NCBI GenBank assembly: GCA_002423265.1
Contig: DIVE01000145.1
Coordinates: forward strand, 871-20,698
Length of the DNA stretch: 19,828 nucleotides
Source of the DNA: Methylophilaceae bacterium UBA6140
GTDB taxonomy: Bacteria; Pseudomonadota; Gammaproteobacteria; Burkholderiales; Methylophilaceae
Reading direction: 5' to 3'
In this document: one piece after another, positions 1 through 7,302 of the stretch
How the letters are laid out: every line of letters starts with the position of its first letter
Position numbering within the stretch: the first letter of the stretch is position 1
The notes under the pieces: model-generated
Database searches by the model: none
Told to the model about the DNA's origin: nothing
The model's input: the letters and a program-made list of their open reading frames with translations, nothing else
Program-made: the position numbers and the translations under genes

Positions 1-584
1 TTACCGAAAGCACCCTGTGCTTCAGACTTGGTCATGTTGACCGATGCCAGCAGGGCTGCCTCGGTGTGGACTACGCGCATGCCGCGTCCGCCGCCGCCGC
101 CGGCAGCCTTGATAATGACCGGGTAGCCGATGCGTTTGGCTTCGCGCAGAGTTTCCTCCGGGTCATCGCCGAGCGCCCCTTCGGAACCCGGAACGCATGG
201 CACGCCGGCTTTACGCATGGCTTCCTTGGCGCTGACCTTGTCGCCCATCAGGCGAATGGTCTCTGCACGCGGACCGATGAAGACGAAACCGCTTTGTTCG
301 ACGCGCTCGGCGAAATCGGCATTTTCCGAGAGAAAACCGTACCCCGGATGAATTGCTTCGGCATCAGTCACCTCGGCAGCGCTGATCACTGCCGGGATAT
401 TCAGATAACTTTGGCCGGAGGGCGCGGGGCCGATACAGACCGATTCGTCGGCGAGCTGTACGTATTTTGCTTCGCGGTCTGCTTCTGAATGAACAGCGAC
501 CGTTTTGATGCCAAGTTCACGGCACGCGCGTTGCACGCGCAGTGCAATCTCGCCCCGGTTGGCAATCAGGATCTTTTCGAACAT
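1..584 (-). CDS. accC: Biotin carboxylase subunit of acetyl-CoA carboxylase (partial, N-terminal 194 residues)
   Basis: This is the ATP-dependent biotin carboxylase that loads CO2 from bicarbonate onto the biotin of AccB, the first half-reaction of malonyl-CoA formation in cytoplasmic fatty-acid synthesis. The translation opens with [16 protein letters not shown] and continues with the family landmarks [26 protein letters not shown] and the glycine-rich ATP-grasp loop [11 protein letters not shown]. The stop lies beyond base 1, so about 194 of the usual roughly 450 residues are present. The ATG at 584-582 is preceded by AAGGA with good spacing. That Shine-Dalgarno site abuts a TAA belonging to a displaced copy of the accB 3' end, so accC was probably once only about 9 bases from accB. 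Identity is very secure. The missing two thirds cannot be assessed. Confidence 0.97.
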   Translation of the reverse strand, partial: MFEKILIANRGEIALRVQRACRELGIKTVAVHSEADREAKYVQLADESVCIGPAPSGQSYLNIPAVISAAEVTDAEAIHPGYGFLSENADFAERVEQSGFVFIGPRAETIRLMGDKVSAKEAMRKAGVPCVPGSEGALGDDPEETLREAKRIGYPVIIKAAGGGGGRGMRVVHTEAALLASVNMTKSEAQGAFG

Positions 585-593
585 TTTGAATCC

Positions 594-642
594 TTAGCCA
601 ATAATGAACAGAGGTTCGCCGTATTCCACCGGCTGCCGTTTT
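594..642 (-). repeat. Displaced second copy of the accB 3' end
   Basis: Bases 594-642 repeat 738-787, the real accB 3' end, with two substitutions and one missing base. Read on the minus strand the copy encodes [13 protein letters not shown] and a TAA stop, the same C-terminus as AccB. The two substitutions are synonymous (CTG/CTA Leu, GGC/GGA Gly). The single-base deletion breaks the frame upstream of this peptide, so the copy is not a gene. It sits immediately in front of the accC ribosome binding site, so I infer it is the ancestral accB end. Confidence 0.9.
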
Positions 643-737
643 GGCTCCGGCCGCGCACAGCGCTTGACTGGCTGCGCAAGTCAGCCTGCACCGAAACGGA
701 CATCCCGCCTAGTGTCAAAAAATGATGTTGCATGGTG
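643..737. other. Unexplained 95-base spacer between the two accB 3' ends
   Basis: This stretch separates the live accB end from the displaced copy. I see no gene in it: the reading frames that cross it have no recognisable protein. On the minus strand it contains a small hairpin, GGCTG-7 bases-CAGCC (plus-strand 670-686), and a T6 run at 716-721 that does not follow the hairpin closely enough to look like a terminator. It could be a remnant of a small inserted element or of an accB-accC spacer from another lineage. I cannot tell which. Confidence 0.5.
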
Positions 738-787
738 TTATCCAATAATGAATAGAGGTTCGCCGTATTCCACCGGCTGCCCGTTTT
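738..787 (-). repeat. Functional accB 3' end, partner of the 594-642 repeat
   Basis: This is the in-frame copy of the roughly 50-base direct repeat. It encodes the last residues of AccB and its TAA stop at 740-738. The start-to-start offset from the other copy is 144 bases. See the repeat at 594-642. Confidence 0.9.
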
Positions 788-1199
788 CAACCAGAATGGC
801 TTTGATGACGCCGGCCTGGTCGGCTTCGATCTCATTGAGCAGTTTCATCGCTTCGATGATACAGAGCGTATCGCCGACCGCGACCGTGCTGCCGACGTCG
901 ATAAACGCCTTGGATTCGGGAGATGGCGAGCGGTAGAAGGTGCCGACCATGGGTGACTTGACGACGTGACCTTCGATTGCCGCAGGCGCAGCTTCGGTCG
1001 GAGCTGCTACAGGTGCCTGAGCGGCAGGTGCAGCAGGCGCGGCCATATGCATGTAGGGTTGATAGTGCATGGTACCTTGAGACACGCCGGGTTGGTTACG
1101 GCTGATACGAACCTTTTCTTCGCCCTCGGTCAGTTCCAGCTCGGAAATGCCCGATTCTTCAACCAGGTCGATCAATTTCTTAAGTTTGCGTAAATCCAT
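738..1199 (-). CDS. accB: Biotin carboxyl carrier protein of acetyl-CoA carboxylase
   Basis: This 153-residue protein carries the biotin that shuttles CO2 between AccC and the carboxyltransferase AccAD. An N-terminal helical segment ([16 protein letters not shown]) is followed by an Ala/Pro-rich flexible linker at about residues 50-75. The C-terminal biotinyl domain has the site [12 protein letters not shown], with biotin attached to Lys119. The "thumb" region GTFYRSPSP that marks true AccB is present. Length is normal. The ATG at 1199-1197 has an AGAGG ribosome site about six bases upstream. It follows aroQ by 37 bases, the usual aroQ-accB-accC operon. The last 50 bases of the gene are duplicated downstream, so the usual tight coupling to accC is lost: the accB stop and accC start are now 153 bases apart. 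Confidence 0.97.
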   Translation of the reverse strand: MDLRKLKKLIDLVEESGISELELTEGEEKVRISRNQPGVSQGTMHYQPYMHMAAPAAPAAQAPVAAPTEAAPAAIEGHVVKSPMVGTFYRSPSPESKAFIDVGSTVAVGDTLCIIEAMKLLNEIEADQAGVIKAILVENGQPVEYGEPLFIIG

Positions 1200-1236
1200 G
1201 GGATACCTCTGTGACTAGTTAATCGCCAGGCAAGTG

Positions 1237-1707
1237 CTAGGCGGGTTGATTCGATAAAAACGAAATGACGTAATCGAGTGCGAATGCATAGCCCTGTGCC
1301 CCCAGCCCGCTGATGACGCCTACCGCGACATCGCTGAAATAGGAGTGGTGACGGAAAGTTTCGCGTGCGTATACGTTGGAGAGATGCACCTCGATGAAAG
1401 GGATCTTGACTGCGGACAGTGCATCGCGCAGGGCGACCGATGTGTGAGTGAACGCTGCCGGGTTGATGATGACAAAATCGACACTTTTCACAGCCAAAGA
1501 CTGCACTTTGGCGATCAGATCAGCTTCGCTGTTGCTTTGAAAACACTCGAGCTGTAAGCCGGCTGCGGCTGCCTGATCCGCAAGCCGCTGGTTGATGCTG
1601 TCCAGCGTGTCGCGGCCGTAATGTTGCGGCTCGCGCAGGCCCAGCATGTTGAGGTTGGGGCCGTGCAGGACAAGTACGGATTTCGGGTGATTTGCAGCCA
1701 TGTTCAT
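1237..1707 (-). CDS. aroQ: Type II 3-dehydroquinate dehydratase
   Basis: The enzyme dehydrates 3-dehydroquinate to 3-dehydroshikimate, the third step of the shikimate pathway to aromatic amino acids, and acts as a cytoplasmic dodecamer. Landmarks from the ATG at 1707 are [10 protein letters not shown] (14-23), catalytic Arg25 and Tyr30 in [17 protein letters not shown] (81-90), His108 in EVHLSN and the lid/active-site Arg in [11 protein letters not shown]. Length is 156 residues, typical for the type II family. The reading frame stays open to 1758, but the extra 17 residues are not family-like. No ribosome site is seen before ATG 1707 or the alternative ATG at 1701, and a perfect TATAAT lies just upstream, so the message may be leaderless. 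It heads the aroQ-accB-accC group. Confidence 0.96.
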   Translation of the reverse strand: MNMAANHPKSVLVLHGPNLNMLGLREPQHYGRDTLDSINQRLADQAAAAGLQLECFQSNSEADLIAKVQSLAVKSVDFVIINPAAFTHTSVALRDALSAVKIPFIEVHLSNVYARETFRHHSYFSDVAVGVISGLGAQGYAFALDYVISFLSNQPA

Positions 1708-1711
1708 GTGG

Positions 1712-1717
1712 ATTATA
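1712..1717 (-). promoter_or_regulatory. Candidate -10 box of aroQ-accB-accC
   Basis: A perfect TATAAT on the minus strand ends five bases before the ATG at 1707. A start site six to seven bases downstream would fall at or inside the first codons, giving a leaderless or nearly leaderless mRNA. At 17-base spacing the -35 position reads CATGAA, a poor match. This is inference from consensus only. Confidence 0.4.
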
Positions 1718-1805
1718 TTGGCCAACCGTGATGGTTCATGACCGCAAGTTTGCCGCAAATAGGGGGATGTTGTCTATAGAATTGCCGAAATTTAGCGAAA
1801 TTGGC

Positions 1806-1834
1806 ACTGACGGTCAATTGCCGCTACGGTCAGT
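1806..1834. other. Imperfect inverted repeat between tlpA and aroQ
   Basis: ACTGAC and GTCAGT arms, extended by two pairs after a C-C mismatch, enclose an 11-base loop overlapping the tlpA stop. There is no T-run after it on the minus strand, so it is at best a weak terminator for cutA-dsbD-tlpA. The remaining intergenic DNA to 1711 shows nothing else beyond the aroQ -10 box. Confidence 0.3.
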
Positions 1835-2369
1835 TTTCAATCAGTTGCAATGCGCGTAAGTCTTGCTCCAGAAGCGCTTGATTGATAAGACCAAAATAGC
1901 TTTTCAAGAGGTTTCCGTCAGGCGCGATGATGACCGTATAGGGCAGCACGCCCTTGTCGTTGCCCAGACTTTCGCTGATGTTCATTGCGTCGATATCTCC
2001 CGACAGCAATGGGTAGCTGACAGGCGTCTGGTTGGCAAACTCGCGGATTTTACCCGGATCGTCAGATGAAATACCGAGCACAATCAGGTTCTGGTCCTGA
2101 TAACTCGCATGCAGATTGGAAAGCTCAGGCATTTCCTCTAGGCAGGGCGGGCACCAGGTTGCCCAGAAGTTGACGATGATGGTTTTTCCTTGCCATTGCC
2201 TTAGCTCCTGTGGCTGTCCATCGAGGTCGGGGAATTCGGCGGCAAAAAAACTGTGGGTCGAAATTGAGCTCGGCGAGACGGCAGGTGTCAGCAGATAATG
2301 CCGCACAGCGAAGCCGGAAAGCATGATGGCGGCGATAGCGAGCGCGTAGCCCAGGACTTTTTTCAGCAT
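1830..2369 (-). CDS. Membrane-anchored TlpA/ResA-type thioredoxin-like protein
   Basis: This is a 179-residue periplasmic thiol-disulfide oxidoreductase. An uncleaved-looking signal anchor occupies residues 5-27. The thioredoxin fold of the AhpC-TSA/Redoxin type follows, with the redox site ATWCPPC (Cys73, Cys76), the downstream EEMPEL helix and the cis-proline at Pro143 (VLPYTVI). The ATG begins three bases after the dsbD stop, so the two genes are almost certainly co-translated. From family knowledge, TlpA/ResA proteins take electrons from DsbD or CcdA to reduce apocytochrome c or other periplasmic thiols. The genomic pairing supports DsbD as the electron donor. It could be the cytochrome-c factor CcmG/DsbE, but no ccm genes are in the window and its cis-Pro context (LPYT) is not the usual VPET, so I leave the target open. 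Confidence 0.9.
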   Translation of the reverse strand: MLKKVLGYALAIAAIMLSGFAVRHYLLTPAVSPSSISTHSFFAAEFPDLDGQPQELRQWQGKTIIVNFWATWCPPCLEEMPELSNLHASYQDQNLIVLGISSDDPGKIREFANQTPVSYPLLSGDIDAMNISESLGNDKGVLPYTVIIAPDGNLLKSYFGLINQALLEQDLRALQLIEN

Positions 2370-2372
2370 GAT

Positions 2373-4211
2373 TCAGCGGTTTGCAAGTGCGAGTGTAGCG
2401 AGGAATTTATCGGCGTTCTGGAAGCCGATCACCCGCATCTGCGGCAGCTCCTGGCCGTTGGCGTCGAAGAAAATGATGCCCGGCGGCCCGAACAGGCTGA
2501 AGCGCTTGAGCAGTGCGCTATCGTCATCGGTATTTTTGGTCACATCCGCCTGCAGTAGCACGGCGTCCTTGAGTGCGGCCTGCACGCGCGGATCGCTGAA
2601 AGTGAAAAGCTCCAGCTCCTTGCAAGCCACGCACCAGTCAGCATAAAAGTCCAGCATGACCATTTTCCCTCTGGCTGCATTGAGCCGGCTATCCAGCTCG
2701 GCAACGCTGCTGACACGCTCGAAAGACAGGTGTGAGGATTCTGTTTGCGCAGCTCTGGCCTGCAGTCCCGCAAGCGGCTGTAGCGGCGATTTCGCACCGG
2801 TCACCGCACCTATCAGCAAGAGCACGCCAAGTACCAGCATCATGATGCCTATGCCTTTCCAGAGTTTCATCCACTTGTGCGCGCTGACGGGCAGAGCATC
2901 AAGCGCGTGCATGAAAATTGCCGGTACGATAAGCAGAGCTGCCCAAAGCAAAAGTTGCAGGGCCGATGGCAATAGCGGTGATATCAGCCAGACAGCCATG
3001 GCCAGCATGACGACGCCGAAGAAATTGCGCACAGCGTTCATCCATGCACCCGCTTTCGGCAGCAGCGAGTGAGACGATGCGCCGAGCAACAGCAAGGGCA
3101 CGCCCATTCCCATGGAGAGAGAAAACAGGGCGACTGCGCCCAGAACCACATCGTGGGTCTGGCTGATGTAGAGCAGCGCGGCAGCCAGCGGCGCGGCAAC
3201 GCAGGGGCTCAGAATCAGCGCCGAGAGTACGCCCATGAGGAATACGCCAAAAAAGTGCCCGCCCTTGATGCGATTGGTCAGGCCGGCGATGCGGCTTTCG
3301 AGCGCGCTGGGCAATTGCAGCTCATAGAACCCGAACATGGAAAGCGCCAGCAGGACGAAGATCAATGCCCCAAACCCCAGGGCCCAGGCGTTTTGCAGTG
3401 CTGCACCCAGCATCTGGCCGGAGAGTCCGGCAGCGATTCCCATCAGGGTGTAGGTGAGCGCCATGCCAAGGGTATAGGCGAGCGAGAGATTGAAGTTGTG
3501 CAAACGTCCGGATTTCTTGCCGCCAACGATGATGCTGGAAAGAATCGGAATCATCGGCAGCACGCAGGGTGTGAGCGAGAGCAGAAGGCCGAAACCGAAA
3601 AACCCTGCAGCGATCAGCCACAGCTTGCCGTTTTTCAGCAAGCTGGCGACGGGGTCCTGGCTGGAGATGGAGTTTGAACCGGTGTCGTTCCTGGCGCTGC
3701 GTGCGGCAGGATCAATGGCCTTGCTGCTGCCGTCCGCTGCGATGGTGAATAGTTTGCGTATCGGCGCATAGCAGAGGCCGCTGGCGCTACAGCCCTGATA
3801 GGTCAGTTGCAGTTCAAGCGGGAAACGGCTGCCTTCGCTCAGATGCAGTCTTGCAGTGACGGCGTCGTAATATACTTCGGTATTGCCAAACGTCGGGTCG
3901 TCCTTGGCGACGCCTGCGGGCAGTGTGATGCCGGTGATCACAGCGCCGGAGGATACTGTTTCGAATTTGAAACGCTCCTTGTAGAGATAATGGCCGGGAG
4001 CAATCGTGAAGTCTGCACGCAAGGTCTGGCTGTCCTCTCCGGTAATGCCGGCCTGAAATGCGGCATCCGGCGCCAGCACCTCTTCTTCTGCATTGCTGTC
4101 CAGAAACAGGTTTGCACCCTTGCTGGCAGCGCCGGCTGCCAGCGCCGGTTGCAGATTGATGGATGCCAACAGACCGCATAGAACCATGAGGCGAAGGAAT
4201 TGACTAAACAT
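2373..4211 (-). CDS. dsbD: Thiol:disulfide interchange protein DsbD
   Basis: DsbD moves electrons from cytoplasmic thioredoxin across the inner membrane to periplasmic partners. From the ATG at 4211 (612 residues) there is a signal peptide at 1-26. The alpha domain follows with its cysteine pair in YQGCSASGLCY (Cys141, Cys147). The eight-helix beta domain spans about 195-475, with Cys216 in LTPCVLP and Cys337 in LSPCVAAP. The gamma thioredoxin domain has DFYADWCVACK (Cys527, Cys530). All six catalytic cysteines are present. The frame is open to an ATG at 4253, but that would place 14 extra residues before the signal peptide and overlap cutA by 28 bases, so 4211 is preferred although its ribosome site is weak. 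cutA ends 14 bases upstream and tlpA starts three bases downstream. Confidence 0.96.
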   Translation of the reverse strand: MFSQFLRLMVLCGLLASINLQPALAAGAASKGANLFLDSNAEEEVLAPDAAFQAGITGEDSQTLRADFTIAPGHYLYKERFKFETVSSGAVITGITLPAGVAKDDPTFGNTEVYYDAVTARLHLSEGSRFPLELQLTYQGCSASGLCYAPIRKLFTIAADGSSKAIDPAARSARNDTGSNSISSQDPVASLLKNGKLWLIAAGFFGFGLLLSLTPCVLPMIPILSSIIVGGKKSGRLHNFNLSLAYTLGMALTYTLMGIAAGLSGQMLGAALQNAWALGFGALIFVLLALSMFGFYELQLPSALESRIAGLTNRIKGGHFFGVFLMGVLSALILSPCVAAPLAAALLYISQTHDVVLGAVALFSLSMGMGVPLLLLGASSHSLLPKAGAWMNAVRNFFGVVMLAMAVWLISPLLPSALQLLLWAALLIVPAIFMHALDALPVSAHKWMKLWKGIGIMMLVLGVLLLIGAVTGAKSPLQPLAGLQARAAQTESSHLSFERVSSVAELDSRLNAARGKMVMLDFYADWCVACKELELFTFSDPRVQAALKDAVLLQADVTKNTDDDSALLKRFSLFGPPGIIFFDANGQELPQMRVIGFQNADKFLATLALANR

Positions 4212-4225
4212 GGTTGTCGGGGATT

Positions 4226-4558
4226 TCAATTTTGGTTTTCCTGTTGTATCCATTGAATATAGGCCGCCTCACCACCATCTATGTGGACATAGGTGATTTC
4301 TGGAAGTTCGTAGGGGTGCAGTCTGCGAATCGCCGCCTCAACTGCATCGTAACGTGCCAGCGTGGTTTTGATTTGCAGCGGGATTTCGTTGGCGCTTTCG
4401 ATTTTCCCCTGCCAGTGATAGATTGAGTGGCAGGGCGACATGATGTTGACGCAGGCTGCAAGCCGCTGTTCGATCAGGAATGTGGCGATGCGTTCGGCAC
4501 TGTCGCGATCCGGCAGATGGGTCATGACCAGAATGGCCGCAATGGCAGGTTTTTTCAT
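4226..4558 (-). CDS. cutA: Divalent-cation tolerance protein CutA
   Basis: This is a 110-residue small trimeric protein of the CutA1 family, linked genetically to copper and other divalent-metal tolerance in E. coli. Its biochemical role remains poorly defined. Family signatures are visible: AERIATFLIEQRLAACVNI near residues 21-39, the SIYHWQGKIE strand (45-54) and RLHPYELPEI (79-88). The length is typical. Its stop is 14 bases before dsbD. The cutA-dsbD order is also seen in E. coli, where fxsA lies nearby. The ATG at 4558 lies only 17 bases from the divergent fxsA start, so the promoter must sit inside fxsA or in overlapping DNA. No good ribosome site is visible in ACCTTAAATA before the ATG. 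Confidence 0.95.
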   Translation of the reverse strand: MKKPAIAAILVMTHLPDRDSAERIATFLIEQRLAACVNIMSPCHSIYHWQGKIESANEIPLQIKTTLARYDAVEAAIRRLHPYELPEITYVHIDGGEAAYIQWIQQENQN

Positions 4559-4575
4559 TATTTAAGGTGTTGTCG

Positions 4576-5007
4576 ATGCATGTGCTTTTCTTCCTGCTGA
4601 TTTTACTCGCATTCCCGGTGCTGGAGATATGGTTGCTGATAGAGCTTGCTGACCGCTATGGCTGGAGCTTGCTGGTTTATCTGGCGGTAGTTGCGTTGCT
4701 GGGTTGGCGTCTGGTTCAGGATGAAAAACAGCATATCTTCGGCCGTTTCGCACAAACGCTCGCTGCCGGCGGCACACCGGCAAAGGTGCTGCTCGGCAGC
4801 GCCAAGAATCTGGTGGCAGGTGTTCTTTTACTGATCCCCGGCGTCGCCACCGACCTTTTCGCTGTGATTTTATTGTTGATCCCATCGCCCAAACCGGTTG
4901 CGGAGCAGCAGGATACGTTTGCCGGCTTTGCCGATCAGGTCAACCGACAAGGCCGTCAGGCAGCCAACGACAACGTCATCGAGGGTGAATTCAGGCGCGA
5001 AGATTGA
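4576..5007 (+). CDS. fxsA: FxsA family inner-membrane protein
   Basis: This 143-residue cytoplasmic-membrane protein belongs to the FxsA family, named for suppression of F-plasmid exclusion of phage T7 in E. coli. Its housekeeping function is unknown. Hydrophobic segments lie at about residues 3-23, 29-43 and 73-97. The family glycine-rich turn LLIPGVATD and the charged tail ending in VIEGEFRRED are present. The ATG at 4576 is preceded by AAGG with eight bases of spacing. GTG at 4567 is in frame but lies inside that ribosome site, so I reject it. The gene diverges from cutA with 17 bases between the starts. The next gene begins 71 bases downstream, and a short weakly promoter-like stretch lies between. 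Confidence 0.9.
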   Translation: MHVLFFLLILLAFPVLEIWLLIELADRYGWSLLVYLAVVALLGWRLVQDEKQHIFGRFAQTLAAGGTPAKVLLGSAKNLVAGVLLLIPGVATDLFAVILLLIPSPKPVAEQQDTFAGFADQVNRQGRQAANDNVIEGEFRRED

Positions 5008-5078
5008 GACGTCTGTGCTAAACTCTTGCCCTTTTCCGTCCCACCGTTTAAGTCTCTGTTAAGTTTAGGAATTCCAGC

Positions 5079-6110
5079 ATGTCTTACCAAGTCACCCTGC
5101 AGCCCGGCGGCAAGTCGTTTGCCGTGGCATCTGACGAAACCGTGCTCAGCGCGGCGATTGAAGCCGGTTACAATCTGCCTTACGGTTGCCGCAACGGTGC
5201 CTGTGGTGCATGCAAGGGCAAGGTGGTGTCCGGTGAGGTGGATTACGGAGAACACCAGAAAAATGCCCTGACCGAGGCTGAAAAACAGGCAGGACAAGCC
5301 TTGTTCTGCTGTGCCAGGCCGCTGAGCGACCTTGTCATCGAGTGTCGTGAAGTGACTGCGCTCAACGGCATCAAGCCGCGCATCATGCCGGCGCGGGTTG
5401 AAAAAATGGAGAAGCGTTCGGAAGATGTGATGGCGCTTTACCTCAAGTTGCCGAGCAACGAGCGCATGCAGTTCATGGCCGGACAATATATTGAATTCAT
5501 TCTGAAAGACGGCAAGCGTCGTGCTTTTTCCCTGGCCAATGCGCCGCATGATGACGCTTTGCTGGAACTGCATCTGCGCCTGGTGCCCGGCGGCCAGTTT
5601 ACCCAATATGTGTTTACCGAAATGCACGAGAAAGCCATTCTGCGCTTCGAGGGCCCGTTCGGCAGTTTTTACTTGCGCGAAGATACGGACAGACCGTTGA
5701 TTTTTGTCGCGGGCGGCACCGGTTTTGCACCGATCAAGGGTATTGTCGAACATGCAATCCATCACAAGGATACACGTCCGATTCATATCTACTGGGGCGC
5801 TCGCACGCTGCAGGATCTCTACATGAATGAACTGCCGCTGCAGTGGCAGCAAGCGCACCCCAACATCAAATACACGCCGGTGCTTTCCGAGCCCCTGCCG
5901 GAGGATAACTGGCAAGGCCGCACGGGTCTGGTTCATGTAGCGGTGATGGAAGATTTCGAGACGCTGAACGATTACCAGGTCTATTGCTGCGGCGCACCGC
6001 AGATGGTGGATATCGCGCATCTGGCGTTTCAGGCGCACGGCCTGCCGCCGGAGGAATTCTTCTCGGATTCGTTTACTTATGCTAATCCGTTGCCGAAAGT
6101 GGCCGGCTAA
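5079..6110 (+). CDS. Ferredoxin-domain flavin reductase (CDP-6-deoxy-delta-3,4-glucoseen reductase-like)
   Basis: This is a 343-residue cytoplasmic NAD(P)H-dependent electron-transfer protein. An N-terminal plant-type [2Fe-2S] domain (1-90) has the ligand pattern Cys37-x4-Cys42-x2-Cys45 and Cys77 in LFCCARP. The FAD-binding barrel (about 100-200) carries the flavin motif RAFSLANAP. The NAD-binding domain (about 205-335) has VAGGTGFAPIKG and ends with CCGAPQMV and EEFFSDSF. The ATG at 5079 follows AGGA at a usable distance. Databases often call such proteins AscD or Fre-like. No deoxysugar, oxygenase or ubiquinone genes lie nearby, so the true partner is unknown. Its stop codon overlaps that of hemY: the four bases 6107-6110 are shared by two convergent genes. 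Confidence 0.9.
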   Translation: MSYQVTLQPGGKSFAVASDETVLSAAIEAGYNLPYGCRNGACGACKGKVVSGEVDYGEHQKNALTEAEKQAGQALFCCARPLSDLVIECREVTALNGIKPRIMPARVEKMEKRSEDVMALYLKLPSNERMQFMAGQYIEFILKDGKRRAFSLANAPHDDALLELHLRLVPGGQFTQYVFTEMHEKAILRFEGPFGSFYLREDTDRPLIFVAGGTGFAPIKGIVEHAIHHKDTRPIHIYWGARTLQDLYMNELPLQWQQAHPNIKYTPVLSEPLPEDNWQGRTGLVHVAVMEDFETLNDYQVYCCGAPQMVDIAHLAFQAHGLPPEEFFSDSFTYANPLPKVAG

Positions 6111-7294
6111 TCCAGCGTTGCGTTCTGCGCGAGCTGCGCACTGAGGCGGTAGTGGCGGGCGGCTGACTGTTGCTCGCCGCGGCTCTCCAGCATATTGGCC
6201 AGTGTCAGATGGTTTGCCGCGCTGGGCTTGACGCTGATGCTGGCCTCCAGATAACTTTCCGCCTTGCCCCACAATTGCTGACGCATGCACATTTTCCCCA
6301 ATGCCAATAACAGATTGGCATCGCCTTCGTGCTCGGTCAGCCAGTATTCTGCCTGCTGTAACTGCTTGATCGGGTTATCGCTTTCGTAATTCCCCAGCAT
6401 GCCGGCCAGTGCGCTGTCCCAGTTTCTGGTCAGGCTCATTTCCAGTATGCGGCAGGCCTCATTATCGTCGCCCGTGGCAGAAAACGCCTCGGCAGCTGCC
6501 TTGGCAATTACCGGGTTGAGCTGATGCTCCGCTGCCATGCTTTTCCAGCAGGCTTGCAGTTTTTTTGCATCGTTGCTGTAACGCTTGAGCAATTGTTGCT
6601 GCGCTTGCTGGCGGTACTGTTTGATTTGCCACAGCTCCAGAGCATCCTGCTTTTCAAGATGCTGCAACAGATTCAGAACCTGCTCCCAGTTGCCAAGATG
6701 CAATTGTGCCTTGAGTTCCAGCCGCATGGCCGGCGGGTATTTCGACTCCAGTCTTTCCAGATGATGCAAGACCTGCAAGGCCTGACTATATTGCCTGTCG
6801 TCCAGCAGCAGTTCGGCTTGCGACAGCAAGCGGCCGATACGTGCCTGTGGTGCCAACCGTTCGGCCTCGGCAAGATAAAAGTCCCGCTGTGGTTTGCGTT
6901 TCAGCTTGTGTGCGGCGCGCGCCGCTACCAGAGCGCTGAGCCCCGCATCTTCGCCAAGCTCCAGGGCTTTCGCCGCGTTCTTCTCGGCCAACTGGTAGTG
7001 CCCGTCGGTCAGCGCGTGCAAGGCTTCAACCAGTGCGGCACGGCCCTCACGCTGACGCTGTGCCTCCTTGTAGGCCTTGACGCTGGCAGGCAGGCGGCGG
7101 GCGTAATTAAGCGTGCGCAACAGCAGATGCAGCAGCATGAAAGTCAGAAAGACCAGAATGATCAGTAGATTGAAGGAAAGCTCGAAACGGTATGGCGGTC
7201 TGACAATCAGCACATAACCTTCATTATTGCTGGCGAACAACGACAAACCGATCGCCACGATCACTATCAGCAGAAACCCCGATAACCAGCGCAT
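6107..7294 (-). CDS. hemY: HemY: membrane-anchored TPR protein of the haem cluster
   Basis: This is a 395-residue protein of the proteobacterial HemY family, not the unrelated Gram-positive protoporphyrinogen oxidase of the same name. Two N-terminal membrane helices (about 5-22 and 41-62) flank a short loop containing RPPYRFELS, conserved in the family. A long cytoplasmic helical region with TPR-like repeats follows, clearest at 325-390 (LLLALGKMCMRQQLWGKAE and onward). It is thought to be an accessory factor of late tetrapyrrole synthesis, and its exact activity is unproven. It starts eight bases after hemX and is the last gene of the minus-strand run from algZ. Its stop overlaps the convergent reductase, so no terminator fits between them. 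Confidence 0.92.
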   Translation of the reverse strand: MRWLSGFLLIVIVAIGLSLFASNNEGYVLIVRPPYRFELSFNLLIILVFLTFMLLHLLLRTLNYARRLPASVKAYKEAQRQREGRAALVEALHALTDGHYQLAEKNAAKALELGEDAGLSALVAARAAHKLKRKPQRDFYLAEAERLAPQARIGRLLSQAELLLDDRQYSQALQVLHHLERLESKYPPAMRLELKAQLHLGNWEQVLNLLQHLEKQDALELWQIKQYRQQAQQQLLKRYSNDAKKLQACWKSMAAEHQLNPVIAKAAAEAFSATGDDNEACRILEMSLTRNWDSALAGMLGNYESDNPIKQLQQAEYWLTEHEGDANLLLALGKMCMRQQLWGKAESYLEASISVKPSAANHLTLANMLESRGEQQSAARHYRLSAQLAQNATLD

Positions 7295-7302
7295 GTCTCG
7301 AC

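Noticed and set aside
566..835. 89-residue minus-strand frame containing the same peptide twice
   Set aside because: The repeated peptide comes from reading the duplicated accB end out of frame; it is a trace of the repeat, not a protein.
4956..6290. 444-residue open frame on the minus strand opposite the flavin reductase
   Set aside because: It lies antisense to a clearly recognisable reductase, has no motif I can identify, and is Arg/Gln/His-rich in the way typical of shadow frames.
6107..7294. HemY as protoporphyrinogen oxidase
   Set aside because: No FAD-binding motif; the protein has two membrane helices and TPR-like repeats.
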